64,000 nucleotides of DNA. It comes from Sphingorhabdus profundilacus. Lineage in GTDB: Bacteria > Pseudomonadota > Alphaproteobacteria > Sphingomonadales > Sphingomonadaceae. Shown here one piece after another: positions 35,002 to 44,159 of the stretch; position 1 is the stretch's first letter; each line of letters starts with the position of its first letter. The stretch spans positions 310,001-374,000 of the forward strand of contig NZ_SDWJ01000001.1 in NCBI RefSeq assembly GCF_009769755.1. The letters are read 5' to 3'. The notes below the pieces were generated by a model. The model saw only the letters and a list, made by a program, of their open reading frames with translations. It had not been told where the DNA came from and did no database searches. The position numbers and the translations under genes were made by a program.

Positions 35002-35289
35002 TTACTCAGCGTCACCCTTTGGCGGCTCTGGCGGGCGCATGGCTTCCATGGCGGTTTTAAGTTCGGCGACGGAGATTTTGCCATCCTTGTCGGAATCGAT
35101 GAAATCGAAATGCTGTACCATCGGGCCTTGTGCTTCGTTTTTAGCGATAAATCCGTCTTTATCAGCGTCCAAAAAAGCGAAAATCTGTTCAGGTCCTGGC
35201 ATACCGCCGGCCGGTGGCGCAGGAGGTTGCTGCGCGAATGTGGCCGTGGCGCAGAACAAAGATGCGCCGATAGCGATTGATTTCAGCAT
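35002..35289 (-). CDS. Small periplasmic EF-hand protein
   Basis: A 95-residue protein with a signal peptide MLKSIAIGASLFCATATFAQ followed by a Pro-rich segment. Two EF-hand calcium loops are visible: DADKDGFIAKNE and DSDKDGKISVAE, each with the expected Asp at 1, 3 and 5, Gly at 6 and Glu at 12. The C-terminus is Pro/Glu-rich. Calcium binding is likely, and the role (buffer or signal) is unknown. It is monocistronic; GGAAAA precedes the start. Confidence 0.88.
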   Translation of the reverse strand: MLKSIAIGASLFCATATFAQQPPAPPAGGMPGPEQIFAFLDADKDGFIAKNEAQGPMVQHFDFIDSDKDGKISVAELKTAMEAMRPPEPPKGDAE

Positions 35290-35325
35290 ATATTTTCCTT
35301 TTTCCTAGTAAGAATTACGTCCTGT

Positions 35326-36123
35326 TCAACCCAAGCTGAATGTGCCCTTTACGACGGTTACGCACTTGCCGGAAAGCCAGGCCTTGTCCCCATCCAGACG
35401 GCATTTCAGATAGCCACCACGCGCCGACGCCTGATGCGCCGTGAATTCGTTGCGGCCCAGCTCGGTTGCCCAATAGGGTGTCAGGACGGCGTGCGCGCTG
35501 CCGGTGACGCTGTCTTCATCGACGCCTGCGCCGGGTACGAAAACACGGCTGACCACATCAGTATCGGTCCCGGGGGCTGTGGCGGTGAAGCTGTCATCGC
35601 CAAAGGCGGCCAACGCTTTCATATCAGGTTTCAGCGCAAGGATTTCGGCGGCGCTTTCATAGCGGAACAGATTATAATGATCGGGATTACGCCGCATCGC
35701 CAGAGGCTTGCCGCCCATAGCTGCGATCATTTCCGGAACATCGACAGCGTCGGTCGGGATCGCGGGCAGGGCGACAGCGTAGCCATCCCCTTCACGGCGA
35801 ACCTCGAGGATTCCAGCCTTGCGCGTGCGGAAGGTGATGCGGTCCTTGTCCGGAAATTGCTGTAGCAAAATATGCCCGCTGGCGAGCGTCGCATGTCCGC
35901 ACAGGCGGATTTCCACCGCTGGCGTAAACCAACGCAGTTCAAAGTCCGCCTCGCCGGTCGCATCGGGGATTGTGAAGGCGGTTTCAGCAAAATTATTCTC
36001 TTCGCCAATGGCCTGCAGCACTGCATCGTCCAGCCATGCGTCCAGCGGCATCACCGCCGCCTGATTTCCGGTAAAGGGCCGTTCGGCAAAGGCATCAACG
36101 TGGAAATAGGGCAAGTCAGTCAT
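35326..36123 (-). CDS. PhzF-family isomerase
   Basis: Member of the PhzF/diaminopimelate-epimerase fold family, 265 residues from the ATG at 36123 ([12 protein letters not shown]). The catalytic Glu is in NNFAETAFT. The second half repeats the fold with FVPGAGVDEDSVTGSAHAVL, the second conserved motif. There is no cysteine pair as in DapF. Phenazine synthesis genes are absent, so this is a general isomerase-like protein of unknown substrate. The start overlaps the stop of the cation transporter gene by 8 bp. Confidence 0.9.
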   Translation of the reverse strand: MTDLPYFHVDAFAERPFTGNQAAVMPLDAWLDDAVLQAIGEENNFAETAFTIPDATGEADFELRWFTPAVEIRLCGHATLASGHILLQQFPDKDRITFRTRKAGILEVRREGDGYAVALPAIPTDAVDVPEMIAAMGGKPLAMRRNPDHYNLFRYESAAEILALKPDMKALAAFGDDSFTATAPGTDTDVVSRVFVPGAGVDEDSVTGSAHAVLTPYWATELGRNEFTAHQASARGGYLKCRLDGDKAWLSGKCVTVVKGTFSLG

Positions 36124-37069
36124 GGTCGTGATCCTGATGTTCAACTGTTTCGGACGGGACATAACCCAATTCGTCCTTATGGCCTTCGGGGTCAGGGTGG
36201 ATGAGCACCTCGACACCGGGAAATTCCTGCATCAGCGCCTCTTCAACCTCATCCATGATGCGGTGCGCCTGCAATATCGTCATGTCGGGGTCGACCCAGA
36301 CGTGGAACTGACAGAAATCATGAACACCGCTGGACCGGGTTCGCATATCGTGAATACCGCGCAGTTGCGGATGGCGCATCGCGACTTCGATAAACTGGGT
36401 GCGCCTTGCCTCTGGCCATTCGCGGTCAAGCAATTGGTCCAGTGCCATTTGGGCGGCACGGAACGCCCCCCATAACAACCAGAGCGCGATGACCAAACCA
36501 AATACAGGGTCGGCCCCGCGCAGATGTAAAAAGGTTTCAAGCGCAATACCGATGATAACAGCGATATTGAGCAGCAGGTCCGACTGGTAATGGACATGGT
36601 CGGCATGAATGGCGACCGAGCCTGTCTTGCGGACAATCTGCCGCTGATACGCTAGTAACGCGAGCGTTGCGACAATCGCTATCACCGAAACCCCGATACC
36701 ATATTCGGGGTGCGCCGTTGTTTCTTGCGACCCCAGCCTTTCGATTGCACGCCACCCGATCAGGATCGCCGATACGATCACCAGGACGACCTGGATCAGC
36801 GCCGAAAGCGCCTCTGCCTTGCCATGTCCGAAGCGATGATTGTCATCCGCCGGACGGGCGGCATAGCGCACGCTGAACAGCGTCAGCAATGATGCAAGCA
36901 CATCGAAACCGGTGTCGGCCAGCGACCCGAGCAATGCCACCGATCCTGTCTCGGCGGCGGCGAACAGCTTCAATGCCAATAGGAACAATGCCATCGACAC
37001 ACTGGCAATCGCCGCGCGGGTGGTCAGCGAACCATGCATTTCATGATGGTGGTTGTGGGCAAGGCTCAC
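36116..37069 (-). CDS. Cation diffusion facilitator (FieF-like metal exporter)
   Basis: Proton-coupled exporter of divalent metals such as Zn2+ or Fe2+, 317 residues. Six transmembrane helices are followed by a cytoplasmic domain. The metal site in helix 2 reads [10 protein letters not shown] and in helix 5 [14 protein letters not shown], matching the Asp/Asp/His/Asp site of FieF. The loop [12 protein letters not shown] is typical. The His-rich N-terminus HNHHHEMH and the C-terminal HQDHDHD are possible metal-sensing tails. It is overlapped by pdxH (4 bp) and PhzF (8 bp). Confidence 0.92.
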   Translation of the reverse strand: MSLAHNHHHEMHGSLTTRAAIASVSMALFLLALKLFAAAETGSVALLGSLADTGFDVLASLLTLFSVRYAARPADDNHRFGHGKAEALSALIQVVLVIVSAILIGWRAIERLGSQETTAHPEYGIGVSVIAIVATLALLAYQRQIVRKTGSVAIHADHVHYQSDLLLNIAVIIGIALETFLHLRGADPVFGLVIALWLLWGAFRAAQMALDQLLDREWPEARRTQFIEVAMRHPQLRGIHDMRTRSSGVHDFCQFHVWVDPDMTILQAHRIMDEVEEALMQEFPGVEVLIHPDPEGHKDELGYVPSETVEHQDHDHD

Positions 37070-37662
37070 GGATAGAGCATTCCGCTGGTCCAGCCGTCGG
37101 TCGTGCGTTCATAGAGCCAGCGTTCGTGCAGACGGAATTCGCGATCTTGCCAGAATTCGATCCGCTTCGGGCTGACCATCCAGCCGGACCAATGCGGCGG
37201 GCGCGGTACGTTCTGACCCTCAAACCGGCTTTCAACCTCGGCAAAGCGCGCCTCGAACGTCGCGCGGTCGGCCAGCGGGCGTGATTGGTCGGACGCCCAT
37301 GCACCCAGTTGCGAATTGCGCGAGCGGGTGGCGAAATAGGCGTCTGCGACGGTATTTTCGACCGGAGTAGCGGCCCCTTCGATCCGGATTTGGCGGCGCA
37401 GCGATTTCCAGTGAAACAATAGGGCAACGTTCGGATTTTCGAGCAATTGTCCCGCCTTGCGGCTTTCAAAATTGGTGTAGAAAACAAATCCGCCGTGCGA
37501 ACCCAAATCTGCGCCATGCCCTTTCAGCAGCACCATACGCACCGACGGTTGTCCGTCCACCCCCGCCGTCGCCAGTGCCATTGCGTTGGAGTCGTTGATT
37601 TCGCTGGCGCGTGCTTCGGTATACCAGTCGTCGAATAGCTTGAAGGGATCGGGTCTTTCCAT
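37066..37662 (-). CDS. pdxH: Pyridoxamine 5'-phosphate oxidase
   Basis: FMN enzyme that makes pyridoxal 5'-phosphate, the last step of vitamin B6 synthesis. It has 198 residues, the normal length. Recognisable segments are [53 protein letters not shown] and [15 protein letters not shown]. The last residues carry the family end [14 protein letters not shown] in place of the usual W-x-x-x-R-L-x-P. The stop overlaps the start of the cation transporter gene by 4 bp. Confidence 0.94.
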   Translation of the reverse strand: MERPDPFKLFDDWYTEARASEINDSNAMALATAGVDGQPSVRMVLLKGHGADLGSHGGFVFYTNFESRKAGQLLENPNVALLFHWKSLRRQIRIEGAATPVENTVADAYFATRSRNSQLGAWASDQSRPLADRATFEARFAEVESRFEGQNVPRPPHWSGWMVSPKRIEFWQDREFRLHERWLYERTTDGWTSGMLYP

Positions 37663-37713
37663 ATCGCGGCGATAGGCTAGACTGGCATCAGTTGAAAGAG
37701 GGAAGACGAGATT

Positions 37714-38181
37714 ATGCCTTGGGAAAACATCTTTACGTGGACAAATAGTTGGGCCTTGCTCTGCTGGCTGGTCCTCGCCTTTGCCCCGCAGCGGGACCGG
37801 GTGTTGCCTTACTTGCTCTTTTTGGGTTGCGGACTTCTGGCACTGACTTATGCGTCGCTTATCATCCCTTTGTTGGCTGGCTGGATTGATGATGGCGGGC
37901 CAGCGGGTCGACCGCCTGCTGATTTCACACAGCTTTCGGGCGTTATGTCCCTATTTGCCAGCCCCGGGGGCGCGACAATCGGATGGATTCACTATCTGGC
38001 GTTTGACTTGTTTGTCGGCATCTGGGTTGCACGCAATGCGGACCGGCACGGCTATCCCCGTATCGTCCAGATACCTGTCTTGTTTTTCGTGTTCATGCTG
38101 GGTCCGATTGGCCTGCTTTTATATCTCATTTTGCGCGCGACTCATAAGGGAAGGCCCGAAAATTCAACGGTGCCGAGTTGA
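37714..38181 (+). CDS. DUF4281 (ABA4-like) membrane protein
   Basis: A 155-residue inner-membrane protein with four hydrophobic segments (about 10-24, 31-57, 85-105, 116-142). The pattern [20 protein letters not shown], preceded by [14 protein letters not shown], is that of the DUF4281 family, which includes plant ABA4, a protein needed for neoxanthin synthesis. The bacterial role is unknown, and a link to carotenoids would be an inference. GAAAGAGGG precedes the ATG. It is divergent from pdxH. Confidence 0.82.
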   Translation: MPWENIFTWTNSWALLCWLVLAFAPQRDRVLPYLLFLGCGLLALTYASLIIPLLAGWIDDGGPAGRPPADFTQLSGVMSLFASPGGATIGWIHYLAFDLFVGIWVARNADRHGYPRIVQIPVLFFVFMLGPIGLLLYLILRATHKGRPENSTVPS

Positions 38182-38235
38182 CTTATCGCCAACAATCCCG
38201 ATTTAGAGTGGTAGAGTGCTAACACAGGGACAAGA

Positions 38236-39168
38236 ATGGCCGATCCATATTCGATTTTGGGCGTTTCAAAAGGCGCGGACGAAAAGGCGATAAAGACCGC
38301 CTATCGTAAGCTCGCCAAGGAACTGCATCCGGACAAAAATGCCGATAATCCCAAGGCTGCCGACCGGTTCAGCGAGGTAACGCGCGCCTATGATCTTTTG
38401 TCCGACGCCAAAAAGCGGGCGCAATTTGACCGGGGCGAGATTGACGAAAATGGTCAGGCGCGTGCGCCCTTTGGTTATGGCGGCGGCGGTAACGGATTCG
38501 GAGGACCAGGACAAAATCCGGGAAGCGCGAGTTTTGACTTTGCCGGTAGCGGCATTGATCTTGGCGATATTTTCGATGGAATATTTGGCGGCGGTGGCGG
38601 GGGCGGCACAAGGCCTAATCCAGGATCTCGCCCGCAACCGCAACCTTTGGCAAAAGGTGCCAATATCGCCTATGAACATCTGGTATCGTTCACCGATGCG
38701 GCCATTTTAGCGCCGCAGCGGATAACATTGCGCGATGGAAAAACAGTCGAATTCAAACTGCCCAAGGGCGTTGTTTCAGGACAGCAAATCCGTATTCCGG
38801 GCAAAGGACAGCCCGGTCCGGCCGGGCATGGGGATGCCATGGTGACCCTGAAAATTGGCAAGCATCCCCATCTGGTCCGCGACGGCGATAACATCCGTAT
38901 CGATTTGCCGATATCGCTGAAAGAGGCGGTGGCTGGTGGCAAGGTAAAGGTGCCGACCGTTGACGGGCCCATATTGCTGACCGTCCCGCCACGCACGAAT
39001 TCGGGGGCGACATTACGGATCAAAGGCCGGGGTTTTACCGACAAGGCAGGTGAACGCGGCGATCAGTTAGTGAGTTTGATGATCCATTTGCCCAATGACC
39101 CGGCGGAACTGGCGAAATTGACCGAATGCCTGTCCGATCAACCTGTGCGGGTCGATATGGGTGTCTGA
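38236..39168 (+). CDS. DnaJ-type cochaperone (CbpA-like)
   Basis: Class B J-protein of 310 residues that stimulates DnaK. The J domain (about 3-70) has the HPD motif at 31-33. A Gly/Phe-rich linker (about 85-135) follows and contains polyglycine. Two C-terminal substrate-binding beta domains follow. The zinc-finger domain of canonical DnaJ is absent, so this is the CbpA-like form. The stop overlaps the GTG of the next gene by 8 bp. Confidence 0.92.
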   Translation: MADPYSILGVSKGADEKAIKTAYRKLAKELHPDKNADNPKAADRFSEVTRAYDLLSDAKKRAQFDRGEIDENGQARAPFGYGGGGNGFGGPGQNPGSASFDFAGSGIDLGDIFDGIFGGGGGGGTRPNPGSRPQPQPLAKGANIAYEHLVSFTDAAILAPQRITLRDGKTVEFKLPKGVVSGQQIRIPGKGQPGPAGHGDAMVTLKIGKHPHLVRDGDNIRIDLPISLKEAVAGGKVKVPTVDGPILLTVPPRTNSGATLRIKGRGFTDKAGERGDQLVSLMIHLPNDPAELAKLTECLSDQPVRVDMGV

Positions 39169-40096
39169 ACATTCTCCTCTCTCTCCAGAGGCCCGGGCGC
39201 ACAGCGCTTCGTTGCATGGCGAGAGTGAAGCCCGCTGGTTCTCGCATCTCGATACGCCGCAACAATTGTGGGAGGTGATGAAGCGCGTCTTCGTCGGCGT
39301 ATACAGCGAAGGCTTTGTCCATGCGGGTAATTTTGCCTATCTTTCACTGGTCGTCCTGTTTTCATTTTGCATTGTGGCGGCCGCCATTGCCGGTGCATTT
39401 GGCCAGACGCAATCGGGCATCGCGCTTATCAATGCCTTTTTTCAGACGGTACCGCCCGGCGTCGCCGACGCCCTGCGCGGACCGGTCGAAAGCGCGATGG
39501 CAGCCAGATCCGGCCCACTTTTATGGTTTGGCGGCGCGGTTAGTTTATGGACGACAGCCAGCCTGATCGAAACCATCAGGGATGTGATGCACCGATCCTA
39601 TGGCACACAGCCGCATCTGCATTTCTGGCAATATCGGTTAAGTTCGCTTGGAACCGTCGTGTTTTCGGTATTGCTGGCGATGGCGGCGTTCAGCGCGCAA
39701 GTTCTGGTGACCGCCGCTGAAGATCTTGTTTACCGCTTCATCCCCTCGGCGCAAAATGTCGCCGGATATTTCGCACTTGGCCGCTTTGTGCCTTTCCTTA
39801 TATTATTTGCCGCTATCTATCTGATATTCAGGGGTCTGACCCCGTTTAAATATCGCGCGCGCATTTATCCCAAATGGCCAGGTGCGGCGCTGGTCAGCCT
39901 GTGGTGGCTTGGCTGTACCGCCGTGCTGCCTTGGTTTCTGTCGACCATCACCAATTATGATGTGACATATGGCAGCCTTGCCGGTGTGATGGTCGCGCTT
40001 ATCTTTTTCTATCTGGTTGGCCTGGGCATGGTGACCGGCGCGCAATTGAACGCGGCACTGGCCAACGCGCATGAAAATGGATTAAGGGACAGATAA
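39161..40096 (+). CDS. YihY/BrkB-family membrane protein
   Basis: Inner-membrane protein of 311 residues with six predicted helices, in the family once labelled ribonuclease BN or virulence factor BrkB. Recognisable segments are YSEGFVHAGNFAYLSLVV, WTTASLIETIRDVMHRSYG, ISTITNYDVTYGSLAGVM-like SLAGVMVALIFFYLVGLG and the final AQLNAALA. Its role is unknown. The GTG start at 39161 overlaps the DnaJ stop, so the two are translationally coupled, and fabI follows 28 bp downstream. Confidence 0.87.
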   Translation: MSEHSPLSPEARAHSASLHGESEARWFSHLDTPQQLWEVMKRVFVGVYSEGFVHAGNFAYLSLVVLFSFCIVAAAIAGAFGQTQSGIALINAFFQTVPPGVADALRGPVESAMAARSGPLLWFGGAVSLWTTASLIETIRDVMHRSYGTQPHLHFWQYRLSSLGTVVFSVLLAMAAFSAQVLVTAAEDLVYRFIPSAQNVAGYFALGRFVPFLILFAAIYLIFRGLTPFKYRARIYPKWPGAALVSLWWLGCTAVLPWFLSTITNYDVTYGSLAGVMVALIFFYLVGLGMVTGAQLNAALANAHENGLRDR

Positions 40097-40124
40097 CCCG
40101 AACTTTTCAAGATATGAGGATGAT

Positions 40125-40952
40125 ATGAGCGGATTGATGGCTGGTAAACGCGGGCTGATAATGGGCCTTGCCAACGACAAGTCGCTGGCCTGGGGCATTG
40201 CCCAACGATTGAAAGCCGAAGGAGCCGAACTTGCATTCAGCTATCAGGGCGAGGTTATGGAAAAGCGCGTCCGTCCGCTGGCGGAACAGTTGGGCTGCGA
40301 CTTTCTGATCGACTGTGATGTTGCGGACATGGCCAATCTCGACCGTGCCTTTGCGACGCTGGCCGACACATGGCCCACGATCGATTTCGTCGTCCACGCC
40401 ATCGGCTTCACCAACAAGGAAGCGCTGCGCGGCAAATATTTCGATGTCGGCCTTGATGATTTCCTGATGACCATGAACATCAGCGTCTACAGCTTCACCG
40501 CGGTCGCCAAGCGCGCCGCCGCCATGATGAAGCCACTTGATCCGGAAACGGGCGAAGGCGGCGGTTCCATGCTGACGCTCAGCTATTATGGCGCCGAAAA
40601 GGTCGTCCCGCATTATAACGTCATGGGCGTTGCAAAGGCGGCCTTGGAAACTTCGGTCAAATATCTGGCCAATGATGTGGGTCCTGACGGTATCCGCGTG
40701 AATGCGATTTCGGCTGGTCCCATCAAGACATTGGCTGCATCGGGTATCGGCGACTTCCGCTATATCCTCAAATGGAACGAGTATAACTCGCCCCTGCGCC
40801 GCAATGTGACCATCGACGATGTAGGCGCCTCCGCGCTCTATTTCCTGTCTGACCTGTCCAAGGGCGTGACCGGCGAGACGCATCATGTGGATGCAGGTTA
40901 TCACACCGTCGGCATGAAGCAGGAGGATGCCCCTGATATTTCGTTGAGTTAG
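40125..40952 (+). CDS. fabI: Enoyl-[acyl-carrier-protein] reductase (NADH)
   Basis: Short-chain-dehydrogenase-type enzyme of the last step of fatty acid elongation and the target of triclosan. It has 275 residues. The cofactor region is GLANDKSLAWGIAQRL, the active-site pair is Tyr-x6-Lys in YNVMGVAKAALE with SYYGAEK before it, and VNAISAGPIKTLAASGI is the flexible substrate loop. GATGAT before the ATG is weak, but position and length fit. It follows the YihY gene and precedes the DUF4160 module. Confidence 0.96.
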   Translation: MSGLMAGKRGLIMGLANDKSLAWGIAQRLKAEGAELAFSYQGEVMEKRVRPLAEQLGCDFLIDCDVADMANLDRAFATLADTWPTIDFVVHAIGFTNKEALRGKYFDVGLDDFLMTMNISVYSFTAVAKRAAAMMKPLDPETGEGGGSMLTLSYYGAEKVVPHYNVMGVAKAALETSVKYLANDVGPDGIRVNAISAGPIKTLAASGIGDFRYILKWNEYNSPLRRNVTIDDVGASALYFLSDLSKGVTGETHHVDAGYHTVGMKQEDAPDISLS

Positions 40953-40963
40953 GTTGATTTTGA

Positions 40964-41215
40964 ATGCCTGTCGTCTTTCGCCAAAGTGGTTGGCGCTTTC
41001 ATTTTTTTGCATATGAAGGGAGCCCGCGTGAGCCCATTCACGTCCATGTTGCAAAACCTGATGCCGACGCGAAGGTTTGGCTTTATCCCGAGCCGCGTGT
41101 CGCATATAATCATGGCATAAATGCTCGTGATATGCGTATGATATTGGAAATCGTGACGCTTCACACGCAAGAAATTGAGGAGGCTTGGCATGGTTTCTTT
41201 GCCGGAACCGACTAA
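40964..41215 (+). CDS. DUF4160 protein, copy 1
   Basis: An 83-residue protein, MPVVFRQSGWRFHFFAYEG, with the family motif REPIHVHVAKPDADAKVWL. DUF4160 genes commonly pair with DUF2442, and such pairs are predicted toxin-antitoxin-like modules; activity is not shown. It overlaps the DUF2442 gene by 26 bp. Codon use looks more AT-rich than the flanking fabI and aroC. It is related to copy 2 at 41444, with 36 identical residues of 80 aligned by eye. Confidence 0.86.
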   Translation: MPVVFRQSGWRFHFFAYEGSPREPIHVHVAKPDADAKVWLYPEPRVAYNHGINARDMRMILEIVTLHTQEIEEAWHGFFAGTD

Positions 41216-41444
41216 AATTTCATTCGATCAGGATTCCATGTGGGTTACATTGGATGATGGTCGTGTTATAGGCGTTCCATTGGCTTGGTTCCCCCGCCTT
41301 TTGAACGGATCAGAGCAAGATCGGCAGGATTTTTTCCTGTCGCCAAGTGGTATGCATTGGGAAGCGCTAGATGAAGATATCTCTGTTCGGCTGATATTGT
41401 CGGGACGGATCGAACTGCCGCCCGAGAAGCGCTATGCGGCATAA
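41190..41444 (+). CDS. DUF2442 protein, copy 1
   Basis: An 84-residue partner of DUF4160 copy 1. The ATG at 41190 follows GAGGAG and lies inside the end of the DUF4160 gene. The family pattern is full: WVTLDDGRVIGVPLAWFPRL then MHWEALDEDISVRLIL. It may be the antitoxin-like half of the pair, by inference. Its TAA stop shares one base with the ATG of DUF4160 copy 2. Confidence 0.86.
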   Translation: MVSLPEPTKISFDQDSMWVTLDDGRVIGVPLAWFPRLLNGSEQDRQDFFLSPSGMHWEALDEDISVRLILSGRIELPPEKRYAA

Positions 41445-41686
41445 TGCCAGTTTTACTCCGATATCAGAGTTTTCGTTTCTTTTTCTATTCTAGCGAAGGT
41501 GACCCGCGTGAACCGCCGCATATCCATGTTCGCAAGGATGGAGCCGAAGCGAAGTTCTGGTTAACGCCGGCAGTGCGCTGCGCTTGGACCCGGCGGTTTG
41601 ACGAGCGTACTTTGAAAATGCTGGAAACAATGGTAATTGAACATAAAGTCGAGTTTGAGGAGCAGTGGCATGTATTTGTTGCCTGA
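41444..41686 (+). CDS. DUF4160 protein, copy 2
   Basis: An 80-residue paralogue of 40964-41215, MPVLLRYQSFRFFFYSSEG, with REPPHIHVRKDGAEAKFWL. It is coupled by TAATG to the DUF2442 gene before it and overlaps the next DUF2442 gene by 17 bp. The divergence from copy 1 is too large for a recent duplication, so two related modules may have been gained or kept side by side. Confidence 0.86.
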   Translation: MPVLLRYQSFRFFFYSSEGDPREPPHIHVRKDGAEAKFWLTPAVRCAWTRRFDERTLKMLETMVIEHKVEFEEQWHVFVA

Positions 41687-41921
41687 GCCGGTAAGTGTCA
41701 GTTTTACCAGCGAATTGATGAGCGCGACGCTTGAGGATGGCAGGATAATTACTGTTCCCATCTCGTGGTATCCCAGGCTCCACAAGGCGACACCGGCACA
41801 ACGTCAGGCATATGAACTAAGCCCGGGCGGCATCCATTGGGACGAAATCGACGAGGATGTATCGATTGAGGGTATGTTGATCGGACGGGGTCAAGGCAAC
41901 GCTCCGCGTCAGGCGGCCTGA
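41670..41921 (+). CDS. DUF2442 protein, copy 2
   Basis: An 83-residue paralogue of copy 1. The ATG at 41670 follows GAGGAG. It carries SATLEDGRIITVPISWYPRL and GIHWDEIDEDVSIEGML. It is the fourth of four overlapping small genes (DUF4160-DUF2442-DUF4160-DUF2442). The C-terminus is short and basic. It is followed at once by a small membrane-protein gene. Confidence 0.86.
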   Translation: MYLLPEPVSVSFTSELMSATLEDGRIITVPISWYPRLHKATPAQRQAYELSPGGIHWDEIDEDVSIEGMLIGRGQGNAPRQAA

Positions 41922-41925
41922 AATT

Positions 41926-42258
41926 TTGTTCGAGGGTCATAGTAACGAGTTAGTCCTCCTCCTCGTCGGCTGCGCGTTGCTGGTCGGCTTGCACGGATAT
42001 TGGCACGCACGGCATTATTGGGAGGGTTTGCCGCCCATACTTGACGGCTTTGTGTCGATGGCCGGGTTCGGCGCGCTGATCGGCGCGTTCGTCTGGGGCG
42101 GCCGGATCGGCACCGCTTTTGGATATCCTCACGCGGCGCGCATTTTGGCCCTTGCCGTGACCTTGATTATCTACCGCGCGGTGCGGACCTGGATTGGCAA
42201 GGAACAGGTCAAGTATCGCAAGGCAAAACGGCCGGCGAATGACGATATAGTGACATAA
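41926..42258 (+). CDS. Small membrane protein of unknown function
   Basis: A 110-residue protein with three hydrophobic segments (about 8-24, 41-58, 67-85) and a basic, Lys/Arg-rich tail ending in RPANDDIVT. I recognise no family. The TTG start at 41926 is the only start codon before the first helix, with AGGCGG upstream, and is uncertain. The stop shares a base with the VOC gene start (TAATG), so it belongs to the run leading to aroC. Confidence 0.6.
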   Translation: MFEGHSNELVLLLVGCALLVGLHGYWHARHYWEGLPPILDGFVSMAGFGALIGAFVWGGRIGTAFGYPHAARILALAVTLIIYRAVRTWIGKEQVKYRKAKRPANDDIVT

Positions 42259-42629
42259 TGATCGATTTCGAAATTGACCATGTTCAGATCGCTATTCCCG
42301 AGGGCGGCGAGGCCCAAGGCCGCGTTTTTTTCGGTACATTATTGGGACTCGCAGAAATCCCGAAACCGCCTGGAAATCGGAAAAGAGGCGGTTGCTGGTT
42401 TGCTGCGGGATCGCTGCAACTGCACCTTGGCGTTGATCCCGAATTCCGGGCTGCTCAAAAAGCGCATATTGCTTTTAAGACAAATGCACTGGACGAAGCG
42501 CGCAGTCTGTTGGAACATGCGGGGTATGATATTGTGAGTGATATTGATGTTGAGGGACGTCGGCGGTTTTTCACGAATGACCCATTTGGTAATCGTATCG
42601 AATTTATGGACAGGACGACCCGCTTATGA
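42258..42629 (+). CDS. VOC-family (glyoxalase/dioxygenase fold) protein
   Basis: A 123-residue single-domain VOC protein. It starts with [25 protein letters not shown] [10 protein letters not shown], with the first metal-ligand position His in DHVQ. It ends with [18 protein letters not shown], the classic VOC end with Glu as last ligand. Residues [20 protein letters not shown] sit in the middle. The function is not deducible. It is coupled to the preceding membrane gene and overlaps aroC by 4 bp. Confidence 0.85.
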   Translation: MIDFEIDHVQIAIPEGGEAQGRVFFGTLLGLAEIPKPPGNRKRGGCWFAAGSLQLHLGVDPEFRAAQKAHIAFKTNALDEARSLLEHAGYDIVSDIDVEGRRRFFTNDPFGNRIEFMDRTTRL

Positions 42630-43702
42630 GCTTTAACACCTTCGGCCGCGTCTTTCGCTTTACCACTTGGGGGGAAAGCCATGGGCCTGCCTTGGGCGCG
42701 GTGGTGGACGGTTGCCCTCCCGGATTGGCGCTCAGTGAAGCCGATATCCAGCCCTTTCTGGACAAGCGCCGCCCCGGCACGTCGCGCTTCACGACGCAGC
42801 GGCAGGAACCTGATGCCGTGCGTATCCTGTCAGGCGTTTTCGAAGGTCGGACGACCGGAACGCCGATTTCGCTGATGATCGAAAATGTCGACCAGCGGTC
42901 GAAAGACTATTCCGACGTCGCCAAGGCCTATCGCCCCGGCCATGCGGACTACAGCTATGACGCCAAATATGGTTTCCGCGACTATCGCGGTGGTGGCCGG
43001 TCAAGTGCGCGCGAGACAGCCGCGCGGGTTGCCGCAGGCGCAGTGGCACGGGCAGTTATTCCTGATGTCGAGATTATCGCCTATGTCGCCGAAATCGGCG
43101 GCGATGCGATCAACCGCGACAATTTCGAGATTGCACAGATCGGCAAGAACCCTTTCTTCTGCCCCGACGAGGCCGCCGCCGGCCGTTGGGAAAAGCTGGT
43201 GGACGAGGCGCGCAAGGCCGGTTCCTCGCTGGGCGCGGTGATCGAATGCGTGGCAACGGGTGTTCCCGCAGGTTGGGGCGCGCCGCTTTATGCGAAGCTC
43301 GACAGCGAACTGGCCGCCGCGATGATGAGCATAAACGCCGTCAAGGGCGTCGAAATCGGCGCGGGCTTTGAAGCCGCCCGATTGCGCGGTGAGGAAAATG
43401 CCGACCGGATGCGGCCCTCAACGGCCGGGTCCAACCAGCCTGAATTTCTCGCCAATAATGCCGGCGGCATTGCGGGCGGTATTTCTACCGGACAGCCGGT
43501 CATCGTCCGGGTGGCGTTCAAGCCGACCTCATCCATCCTCACCCCGGTCGAGACGGTGACGCGCGAAGGCGAGGCCACCGATATCGTCACCAAGGGCCGC
43601 CATGACCCTTGCGTCGGCATTCGCGGCGCGCCGGTGGTGGAGGCGATGATGGCGCTGGTGCTGGCCGACCAGAAACTGCTGCACCGGGCGCAATGCGGAT
43701 AG
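42626..43702 (+). CDS. aroC: Chorismate synthase
   Basis: Last enzyme of the shikimate pathway, making chorismate from EPSP with reduced FMN. It has 358 residues. The family signatures are all visible: [40 protein letters not shown] and [14 protein letters not shown], then [24 protein letters not shown] [10 protein letters not shown]. It starts inside the VOC gene end. Downstream, after 10 bp, lies a cupin gene. Confidence 0.97.
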   Translation: MSFNTFGRVFRFTTWGESHGPALGAVVDGCPPGLALSEADIQPFLDKRRPGTSRFTTQRQEPDAVRILSGVFEGRTTGTPISLMIENVDQRSKDYSDVAKAYRPGHADYSYDAKYGFRDYRGGGRSSARETAARVAAGAVARAVIPDVEIIAYVAEIGGDAINRDNFEIAQIGKNPFFCPDEAAAGRWEKLVDEARKAGSSLGAVIECVATGVPAGWGAPLYAKLDSELAAAMMSINAVKGVEIGAGFEAARLRGEENADRMRPSTAGSNQPEFLANNAGGIAGGISTGQPVIVRVAFKPTSSILTPVETVTREGEATDIVTKGRHDPCVGIRGAPVVEAMMALVLADQKLLHRAQCG

Positions 43703-43712
43703 GAGAAAGACA

Positions 43713-44159
43713 ATGCCCAAACTGGATATCGAGAGCATCCCGCAAACCAATGCCACAGGCTATCCTGCTGTTTATGCAACTGAAGTTGAGGGCAGATTCT
43801 ATCGTCGCCTTGCTCCGCCTTCAGGCCTCACCGAATTTGGCGCAAGTCATGTTGTCCTGAAACCCGGTGCATGGTCATCCCAAAGGCACTGGCATGAAGA
43901 TGAGGACGAAATGGTCATCATGCTCTCCGGTGAAGCTGTATTGGTTGAAAATGACGGCCGCCACATCATGCGTTCCGGCGATGTCGCCGTGTTTCCCAAA
44001 GGTGCCGCCAATGGCCATGTACTGATCAATGAAAGCGACAGCGACTGTGTGTTTGTCGCTATCGGCCGACCATCAGCGTCCGATTGCCATTATCCGGATA
44101 TCGACATGCACCTGTTCAACGGGACCGGCTTTCGCAAAAAAGACGGCAGCGAGTTTTAG
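43713..44159 (+). CDS. Cupin-domain protein
   Basis: A 148-residue single-domain cupin. Motif 1 is WSSQRHWHEDEDEMVIMLSGEA (split: HWHEDEDEMV, with His and Glu metal ligands), and motif 2 is GDVAVFPKGAANGHVLIN. It is soluble. Related proteins are annotated as transcriptional regulators or sugar-binding cupins, and no specific role can be given. AGGAGA precedes the ATG. It overlaps the convergent glutathione S-transferase gene by 4 bp. Confidence 0.85.
   Translation: MPKLDIESIPQTNATGYPAVYATEVEGRFYRRLAPPSGLTEFGASHVVLKPGAWSSQRHWHEDEDEMVIMLSGEAVLVENDGRHIMRSGDVAVFPKGAANGHVLINESDSDCVFVAIGRPSASDCHYPDIDMHLFNGTGFRKKDGSEF

Noticed and set aside
35326-36123. Phenazine biosynthesis
   Set aside because: Only a PhzF-fold protein is present; no other phz gene, so the name reflects the fold and not the pathway.
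40107-41105. 332-codon minus-strand frame opposite fabI
   Set aside because: It is the antisense of fabI, with odd residue composition and no recognisable domain.
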